A program made the position numbers and the translations under genes. Positions 57,650-64,000 of a stretch of 64,000 bases of DNA are shown in pieces. The notes beneath the pieces are model-generated. The model saw only the letters and a program-made list of their open reading frames with translations, was not told the origin of the DNA and did no database searches. This DNA is from Amoebidium appalachense (lineage: Eukaryota > Ichthyosporea): positions 13,702,001 through 13,766,000 of the forward strand of contig CAVNZM010000004.1 in NCBI GenBank assembly GCA_963693365.1, read 5' to 3'. How positions within the stretch are numbered: the stretch's first letter is position 1; each line of letters opens with the position of its first letter.

Positions 57650-58690
57650 GACACCCACCTAAGTACACTCTGCACCACCCTAAGTACACTGTGGTGCACA
57701 GCCCCACCCTAAGTACACGTCTGCACCACCCTAAGTACACTGTGGTGCACAGCCCCACCCTAAGTACACGTCTGCACCACCCTAAGTACACTGTGGTGCA
57801 CAGCCCCACCCTAAGTACACGTCTGCACCACCCTAAGTACACCTCTGCACCACCCTAAGTACACGTCTGCACCACCCTAAGTACACCTCTGCACCACCCT
57901 AAGTACACCTCTGCACCACCCTAAGTACACCTCTGCACAGCCCTAAGTACACCTCTGCACCACCCTAAGTACACTCTGCACCACCCTAAGTACACCTCTG
58001 CACAGCCCTAAGTACACCTCTGCACCACCCTAAGTACACGTCTGCACCACCCTAAGTACACTCTGCACAGCCCCACCCTAAGTACACCTCTGCACAGCCC
58101 CACCCTAAGTACACTCTGCACCACCCTAAGTACACGTCTGCACCACCCTAAGTACACTCTGCACAGCCCCACCCTAAGTACACCTCTGCACAGCCCCACC
58201 CTAAGTACACTCTGCACCACCCTAAGTACACGTCTGCACCACCCTAAGTACACTCTGCACAGCCCCACCCTAAGTACACGTCTGCACCACCCTAAGTACA
58301 CCTCTGCACCACCCTAAGTACACGTCTGCACCACCCTAAGTACACGTCTGCACAGCCCCACCCTAAGTACACTCTGCACCACTTTAAGTACACGTCTGCA
58401 CCACCCTAAGTACACTCTGCACAGCCCCACCCTAAGTACACGTCTGCACCACCCTAAGTACACTCTGCACAGCCCCACCCTAAGTACACTCTGCACCACC
58501 CTAAGTACACTCTGCACCACCCTAAGTACCTCTACACCATCCTAAGTACACGTCTGCACAGCCCCACCCTTTAAGTACACGTCTGCACAGCCCCACCCTT
58601 TAAGTACACGTCTGCACCATCCTAAGTACACGTCTGCACAGCCCCACCCTTTAAGTACACGTCTGCACAGCCCCACCCTAAGTACACTCA
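57650..58690 (+). repeat. about 22-bp satellite array between convergent genes
   Basis: Roughly 45 units built on CACCCTAAGTACAC with linkers GTCTGCAC, CTCTGCAC or TGTGGTGCACAGCC, arranged in changing higher-order blocks. The common word CCTAAGTACAC recurs nearly without change. It fills the whole space between the 3' ends of the two intronless genes. Confidence 0.95.
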
Positions 58691-58766
58691 ATGTTAAGTA
58701 CACCTGCACACAAGCACTAGAATAGCCTGAGGCTACTCTCTAATAGCGGCCCCTTTTTTCACCGTG

Positions 58767-59513
58767 TCAAGGCCAGTTGATATCTCCGTCTGAAGACTCG
58801 GAAGACGCCCCAGAGCTGCTGGCTTCACTGGCTCGTGCCCTTTTCTGCTGTCCCCGTGTCAAGGTCTTGGACTCGTCTTCCGAGTGCTCCTCAGAAGACG
58901 AGTACTCCTCAGGTCCCCATAGCAAGGTCTTGAACCAAGGAGGCACTTCCTCCTGTACCTCCGACCCAGAGCTTTTGACTTCCTCTCGTGTCCTCTTCTG
59001 CTGTCTTCGTGGTTTCTCCCGTGTCTTGGACCCCTGTGTGAAGGTCTTCCAGTTGAACCAAGGAGGCACTGGAGAATGGTGCTCCTCCTCCGACCCAGAG
59101 CTTCTGACTTCCTCTCGTGTCCTCTTCTGCTGTCTTCGTGGTTTCTCCCGTGTCTTGGACCCCTGTGTGATGTGCAAACGTGAGCGCTGCAGGGGCAGGG
59201 GGGCCAAGTCCACGGGATAGGAGCTGCCATGCTCGCCAGCACGAAGTGCAGGTGCCGCTGCCAGGACAGGGGGTGCCACGGTCAGCGCTGGGGGTGCCAC
59301 GGTCAGCGCTGGGGGTGCCACGGTCAGCGCTGGGGGTGCCACGGTTGCTGCTGTAGTGGTGCGCTTGCTTAAAGCCATGCGGGCGTGCCTAGCAAGGGCG
59401 CACGCGAAACGGGTCTGGGTGTCCCGCAGGACCTTTGCATCCTCCTCCAAAGTCTTGAGTCTTGTCTCTATTTTTTTAGCGCGCCTTTCTAGATCTTTGA
59501 TGTTAGAACTCAT
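58767..59513 (-). CDS. intronless coiled-coil / low-complexity charged protein
   Basis: 248 residues; the ATG at 59513 (MSSNIKDLERRAKK) is the first true ATG of the frame. Not recognised. Residues 1-45 form a probable coiled coil (IETRLKTLEEDAKVL). Four tandem APPALTV-type heptads follow (about 55-85). Two near-identical blocks contain GSKTREKPRRQQKRTREEV then a Ser/Glu run. The C terminus is Ser/Glu-rich (YSSSEEHSEDESK; ASSSGASSESSDGD). Basic blocks could serve as nuclear signals and the acidic-serine blocks as kinase sites; both are inference. TATA box at 59599-59605 on the minus strand. Converges with the 56032 gene, with which it shares the coiled coil-repeat-acidic layout. Confidence 0.7.
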   Translation of the reverse strand: MSSNIKDLERRAKKIETRLKTLEEDAKVLRDTQTRFACALARHARMALSKRTTTAATVAPPALTVAPPALTVAPPALTVAPPVLAAAPALRAGEHGSSYPVDLAPLPLQRSRLHITQGSKTREKPRRQQKRTREEVRSSGSEEEHHSPVPPWFNWKTFTQGSKTREKPRRQQKRTREEVKSSGSEVQEEVPPWFKTLLWGPEEYSSSEEHSEDESKTLTRGQQKRARASEASSSGASSESSDGDINWP

Positions 59514-59598
59514 TTTCGTGACAGTTGGATGTACGTTGTGTGCCAAGGGAGAAGCTAGCTAACATGGAAAAGGTGTGTGGATTGAAGAGAGTATGGGC

Positions 59599-59605
59599 TT
59601 TTATA
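59599..59605 (-). promoter_or_regulatory. TATA box of the convergent 59513 gene
   Basis: Read on minus: GGCATATAAAAGC, identical over 13 bases to the word before the 56032 gene. CCAAT-type words lie further upstream on minus (about 59650 and 59710). Confidence 0.65.
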
Positions 59606-60023
59606 TGCCGTGCCCGGCTTTGGCATCAGATGCTTTATTGCATTAGATTGGTTGGATATACCCCAGCCGCGACGCTTGATTGGATCTAGAGATCGCGTGA
59701 ATATCTGATTGGCTAATTGTCATTTGGGCATCTGGGTGTATCCGATAAGTTGGGGCTCAACCAAATCTGCTGACTGATTGATGAATTCTGATTGGATCAA
59801 CAAGAGCATGTTTTGACTTGAGAATTGTCATTGGACAGATTGGATTGTAATCCGATCTTTGCAACTTGGCCGTCAGTGTTTGAACACAATGTATTTTGAT
59901 GTAGCAACTCCTAAAAAAACACGAATATGCTTCCCAACAATTACGAGCATTATTCTGTCTATCAGGGATACAAAAATTGGTCAGGAAAAGTACACAATCA
60001 CATGGTGCTGACTGCTTGAACAC

Positions 60024-60523
60024 NNNNNNNNNNNNNNNNNNNNNNNNNNNNNNNNNNNNNNNNNNNNNNNNNNNNNNNNNNNNNNNNNNNNNNNNNNNNN
60101 NNNNNNNNNNNNNNNNNNNNNNNNNNNNNNNNNNNNNNNNNNNNNNNNNNNNNNNNNNNNNNNNNNNNNNNNNNNNNNNNNNNNNNNNNNNNNNNNNNNN
60201 NNNNNNNNNNNNNNNNNNNNNNNNNNNNNNNNNNNNNNNNNNNNNNNNNNNNNNNNNNNNNNNNNNNNNNNNNNNNNNNNNNNNNNNNNNNNNNNNNNNN
60301 NNNNNNNNNNNNNNNNNNNNNNNNNNNNNNNNNNNNNNNNNNNNNNNNNNNNNNNNNNNNNNNNNNNNNNNNNNNNNNNNNNNNNNNNNNNNNNNNNNNN
60401 NNNNNNNNNNNNNNNNNNNNNNNNNNNNNNNNNNNNNNNNNNNNNNNNNNNNNNNNNNNNNNNNNNNNNNNNNNNNNNNNNNNNNNNNNNNNNNNNNNNN
60501 NNNNNNNNNNNNNNNNNNNNNNN
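60024..60523. other. assembly gap, 500 N
   Basis: Exactly 500 N, a conventional scaffold spacer, so the true distance and even the join are uncertain. The sequence to the right is mitochondrial-like, that to the left is not recognisably so. Confidence 1.
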
Positions 60524-60540
60524 TGGCACCTTGATATCGG

Positions 60541-60845
60541 GGTGAAGAAATAGTAATATTTCTGTAGAACAGAACTGTATGCTGGGATTTCCTAAAGCCA
60601 CAAGTACTCATTTAAATTTGTCCTATTCTTATCGAACCCATTTAAGTAGTGAAAATCTTGAGGATGAACAATGGACAATCAGCAGGAAACCAACGTAATT
60701 AATATACTAGTAGGATCCTCAACGACTATACGTTCTGTCTCAATATTATTATTGAGTGATAATATAGTCTGAACAAACTGGGAAACCGTTTAAAGAATAT
60801 GTACATATTCTTTCTTTGTATATTATTTGTCTTCTTAAAGTTGGT
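60541..60845 (+). ncRNA. group I intron core 1 within rnl
   Basis: Shows the conserved order of group I elements: Q-like AATCAGCAGGAAACC (60675-60689), R-like CTCAACGACTATACG (about 60718-60732) and S-like ATAATATAGTCTGAAC (about 60759-60774). Insertion falls next to the peptidyl-transferase loop, a known hot spot. No homing-endonuclease ORF. The exact 3' border is not resolved. Confidence 0.6.
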
Positions 60846-61242
60846 GCGTGAGCAGGTACATAGTACCAAGCTAGCTTAGGCTGAGAGCCTGCGCACTAAT
60901 TAGAAAAGCTACTTAAAGACAAATAGTTTACAAAGTAACTATCCGCGATTGAAAACCCAAAGTTGAGGTTAAACAGGGTGAATTGTCAAGAAAGACTAAA
61001 TAATTATTTAATTACATGTCAACTTGCAGCGAAGCCTATGGAAAAGGAATAACGTACATAGGAACGTTCAACGACTAGGATGTGAGGATTTTCTACTCTA
61101 AATTCATTTGAACTAAGAGGACCAATAATCATCCCACGAGCGCCCTGCAACAATTATTATATAGATTGTTGAAGACATAGTCTGGACCACAATGAAAATT
61201 GTGGAAATAAGGATAAAGAGCCTTATGATAACACATTCGGTC
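60846..61242 (+). ncRNA. group I intron core 2 within rnl
   Basis: R-like GTTCAACGACTAGG (61065-61078) and S-like GAAGACATAGTCTGG (61170-61184) with an intervening hairpin region, then the rRNA exon at 61243. Whether this is a separate intron with a tiny exon before it, or a twin intron with core 1, cannot be told. Confidence 0.55.
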
Positions 61243-61319
61243 GGCTAATCTCATCCTTCTGGTGCAGAAGCTAGAAAGGGTTCTACTGTTCGTAGATTAA
61301 AGAGGTACTTGAGCTGGGT

Positions 61320-61578
61320 CAACGTGAGCCCAGATATAAATGGAGAGTTTAATTTGCCATATATATATTAAAAACTTCGCTATATGCTGGAACAACCTAA
61401 AACTTTAAGTACTCTCTAAGAGTGATAATCTTAAATATACAACTTTGTTATTTGGTACCTAGTCGTCACAATAACAAAGTACAACAGCTCTCGACACAGA
61501 GAGCCCTCTACACAGAGAGCTCTTTACACAGAGAGCAGGTCAATCAGCAGGAAACCAAATCTTACATGTGTAACAAAG
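61320..61578 (+). ncRNA. truncated group I intron core 3
   Basis: Follows GAGCTGGGT directly; AGCCCAG can pair back with that exon end as a P1 helix. It resembles core 1 (shared TATGCTGG, AAGTACTC) and has Q-like AATCAGCAGGAAACC (61541-61555), but R and S are missing because the sequence switches to the 79-bp repeat. Three copies of a 16-bp unit with ACACAGAGAGC lie at about 61492-61537. Confidence 0.5.
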
Positions 61579-61657
61579 TGTCTGATAGTGATAGCAAATG
61601 TCATTCGAAGAACAATCGGGAAACCCCGTGGTGTGACAACCAATCAGAATGAAGCAA
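61579..61657 (-). repeat. 79-bp inverted repeat, right copy
   Basis: Exact reverse complement of 54622-54700. It abuts the truncated intron on its inner side and the GC palindrome on its outer side (one base apart). Confidence 0.9.
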
Positions 61658-61658
61658 T

Positions 61659-62036
61659 ATTGGGATATTCGGGTTGGTTGTAAGGTTTTCCGGGTCGGGC
61701 CGAAGGCCCTAACGGGCCGCAGGCCCGTCTATTGGGCCATAGGCCCTAGGCCGCGAGGCCTGGGGCCCGGGGCGCCGGGACCCGGGGGGCCCGGCCCGGC
61801 CCGCGAGCCACCCCCGGCCCGGCCCGGCCCGCGGGGGGGTTAGCAGCCGCTGCTAACCCCCCCGCGGGCCGGGCCGGGCCGGGGGTGGCTCGCGGGCCGG
61901 GCCGGGCCCCCGGGTCCCGGCGCCCCGGGCCCCAGGCCTCGCGGCCTAGGGCCTATGGCCCAATAGACGGGCCTGCGGCCCGTTGGGGCCTTCGGCCCGA
62001 CCCGGAAAACCTTACAACCAACCCGAATATCCCAAT
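61659..62036. repeat. 378-bp GC-rich palindrome of nested mini-hairpins
   Basis: Left arm 61659-61847 and right arm 61849-62036 are reverse complements with one mismatch and one one-base indel; the centre is GTTAGCAGC-C-GCTGCTAAC. Each arm contains smaller hairpins with three-base loops: GGGCC-GAA-GGCCC, GGGCC-GCA-GGCCC, GGGCC-ATA-GGCCC and GGCC-GCG-AGGCC. Ends read ATTGGGATATTCGGG. The composition is unlike the AT-rich DNA on both sides. Comparable GC-cluster/double-hairpin elements are known from fungal mitochondrial genomes; identity here is inferred. Confidence 0.9.
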
Positions 62037-62572
62037 CGTGTCATACCAGTTCGATGAGGTCAACTTTGAAAGCCAGCAAAAGCAAGAGACGGGCTGTCCT
62101 TGTTCACACATGTATAATGCAGGGAGGGCAAACCACACTTGTGAAGATTCATGAAGTGTTTGCCCGTTCTATCAATTTTAGTTTCGCGCGGAAGGTTGTA
62201 TATAAGGCAATATTTAGCCCCTCATCTCACTGCAAGTTAACGTTTTCGCAGTAGAGTTTCGAGTCCCCGATGTTTGGTCCGAGTCAGTCTGCTTGAGGCT
62301 CCGCTTTGAAAACCGTTGGCATACAAGTGCAGCCAGTGCTCTGACACAGTGGCGCCACATACACGTGCGACAGACTCATTCCCTTGGGTTGCCACATAAA
62401 GCTTAAGCGGCACGCAACCGCACAAAACATCTTAGCCTTCGACCAGAGAGGTCAGGGGTGCTAGCCAAAGTTGGTGTAGCCAGGGTGTAGCTCAACACGG
62501 AAAAGATTAGGACGTCGCCGAACAGCATTTTTTCACTCGAACTAAATTGGAGCAACCCCAAAAAACGATAGG
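62037..62572. promoter_or_regulatory. ENT transporter upstream region
   Basis: Unique sequence between the palindrome and the ENT start. A TATA-like word TATATAAGG at 62199-62207 lies about 370 bases before the ATG; if used, the 5' UTR would be about 340 bases. Confidence 0.4.
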
Positions 62573-62963
62573 ATGGGACACGGAAGCATGGCCGACAGCA
62601 AAGGAGACGTTCAAAAGGCCAGTGACGAGCACCTCAGCACTCAAATTGCAGGTATGTAATGTATATGCCATTGTCCAACCCGGCTATTAGGCTGCGAAAC
62701 ATTCTTAAAATCCGTACATGTGCTACACAAACAATAGTATCATGACAACAGCCTATGATCAAACTAACTAATTTTCTTTATTATGCTGTGCATTGTGTTT
62801 GCACTCCGCCAGCCCTGGGCAAAGATGCATGTAGTACCACACTATATTTAAATGTCACCGTGCTTCACAAAAAACCTCCATGCACATGTCAGTTGCTGTA
62901 AATTCGTACTCGCACGTGCAGCCGCACACGGTGACACACACGGCAAAGACATATGCATGCATG

Positions 62964-63062
<99 letters not shown>

Positions 63063-64000
63063 CGTCCAGAACGCATGCACGCACACACGCACGCAAGCAC
63101 GTATACACGCACACACGCACACACGCGCGCGCGCACGCACACACACACAAACATACATACATATGTGCAGTGCAGGCGAGCGTGCACACACCGACCCACC
63201 CATACAAACGAGTGCACGCATCCATGCGCGCACGCACATCCTCGAACGCACGCACGCACCCAGTGGCACGCACGCACGCACACATGCACACACACATGCA
63301 CGCACACATGCATGCACACACACGCACACACGCACACGTACGGTGCAGGCTTGTGCGCATGGACTTGCGCACACACAAACAAAACATATAACCAATTTAC
63401 ACATGCACATACAACTGTGCACACACGCAAGTGCACACACACACACACACACACAAACACACACACGAGCAAAAAAATAAACTTTGTGACCAGCGTAAGG
63501 CCCTGATGCACACTCACTTCATCACACATACACACGTACACATACAGATAGTGCCACACACACATAACCACACACGCACCCAATATACGCCGACATGTAC
63601 ACACACACATGCGAATCATACGGGTACAGCCACACACAGAACGGAGCACATTCGCACACGCAATTTAAAACTCGCCCAGCTGTACGACAACACACACTGA
63701 CATTCACAAAGCAGTTGTTTGCCCGCATGAGCATACACTCACACCCATCCTCACCCACACAGGCAGTGCAGCAGTAGCCTTTGACTCCCACCACGATAAT
63801 GCCCCCGTCGACCGCTGGTGCCTCTTGGAGGTCATCTTTGTACTGCAGGGGATTGGTATGCTTCTCCCATGGAATGCATTTTTAACCATCACCAACTACT
63901 GGTCGTATAAAATGGTGGGTTCACCCTTCTTCGGCAACTACATGAATTATTTCACCTTCGTAAGCACAACTGTGCAAACAATAGCCAGTATCATCGTTGC
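62573..64000 (+). CDS. SLC29: equilibrative nucleoside transporter (SLC29/ENT family), 5' part
   Basis: Exon 1 is 62573-62651 (26 codons plus one base; a second in-frame ATG at 62588), exon 2 runs from 63763 to the window edge. After a short polar N terminus the protein enters the ENT signature: DRWCLLEVIFVLQGIGMLLPWNAFLTITNYW, where GIG-LLPWNAF is the family hallmark of transmembrane segment 1. A loop (SPFFGNYMNYF) and the start of segment 2 (TVQTIASIIV) follow. ENT proteins are eleven-pass plasma-membrane carriers for nucleosides; about 100 of an expected 400-500 residues are visible. The first intron (1.1 kb) is mostly CA-rich microsatellite. Confidence 0.9.
62967..63470 (+). repeat. CA-rich microsatellite block in ENT intron 1
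   Basis: Pure (CA)n at 62967-63057 followed by degenerate CACG/CATG-containing CA repeats up to about 63470. Confidence 0.9.

Larger units (their letters stand above)
60524..61319 (+). pseudogene. rnl: mitochondrial-type LSU rRNA (rnl) fragments split by intron sequence
   Basis: Two pieces of large-subunit rRNA domain V are visible. 60524-60540 (TGGCACCTTGATATCGG) matches the peptidyl-transferase strand TGGCACCTCGATGTCGG of bacterial 23S rRNA. 61243-61319 continues it: GGCTAATCTCATCC, AAGGGTT, CTGTTCG, ATTAAAGAGGTAC and GAGCTGGGT in the bacterial order. About 700 bp with two group I intron cores separates them. The sequence is AT-rich, unlike the nuclear flanks. It is either a nuclear copy of mitochondrial DNA or a mitochondrial contig wrongly joined at the N gap. 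Confidence 0.7.

Noticed and set aside
57541-58520. Tandem-repeat open frames (LRVGLCRVYLGWC on minus, HHPKYTVVHSPT on plus)
   Set aside because: They translate the 22-bp satellite; no promoter or start context, and frame openness follows from the repeat.

Overview
The window is intron-rich eukaryotic nuclear DNA, very heavily loaded with simple repeats: long (CA)n/(GT)n arrays, poly-C/poly-G runs and purine tracts, mostly inside introns. The gene content mixes animal-like and fungal-like traits. A claudin-type tetraspan with PPxY motifs, a Reelin-domain secreted protein, an SLC29 nucleoside transporter and DNMT2/TRDMT1 sit beside a microbial/fungal aspartate-semialdehyde dehydrogenase (an enzyme metazoans lack) and an E. 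coli/fungal-size phosphoglycerate dehydrogenase. A unicellular relative of animals, for example an ichthyosporean of the Sphaeroforma type, fits best; this is inference and was not checked by search.

Layout. 1-5146 (+): 3' part of a multi-exon coiled-coil gene. 5.2-14.6 kb: repeats, one possible intronless ORF (11.26 kb), a foldback element (13.2-13.6 kb). 14650-15684 (+): intronless claudin-like protein. 18188-21565 (+): four-exon Reelin-domain protein with a tail of GY pentapeptide repeats. 24328-30541 (-): eight-exon ASADH. 32163-39762 (-): thirteen-exon PGDH. 40599-49424 (+): thirteen-exon TRDMT1, divergent from PGDH across an 837-bp CCAAT-containing spacer. Exon joins of the last four genes were worked out by hand; every splice junction keeps frame and the predicted protein lengths are family-typical. 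62573-64000 (+): 5' end of an ENT transporter, cut by the window edge.

50.9-62.0 kb is an accessory block. It holds (i) a 2.76-kb palindromic element with ~0.9-kb inverted arms and a perfect 5-bp target duplication; (ii) a ~7-kb segment bounded by identical 79-bp inverted repeats, carrying two convergent, TATA-driven, intronless genes for coiled-coil/low-complexity proteins with a 22-bp satellite between them; (iii) a 500-N assembly gap followed by mitochondrial-type large-subunit rRNA pieces interrupted by group I intron cores; and (iv) a 378-bp, almost perfect GC-rich palindrome built of GGGCC-NNN-GGCCC mini-hairpins. A ~410-440 bp SINE-like family whose 3' tail is poly-C is scattered through the introns.

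Functionally, ASADH (Thr/Met/Lys pathway entry) and PGDH (serine pathway entry) are neighbours in tandem on the minus strand, but nothing shows co-regulation. The most unusual material is the 50.9-62.0 kb block.
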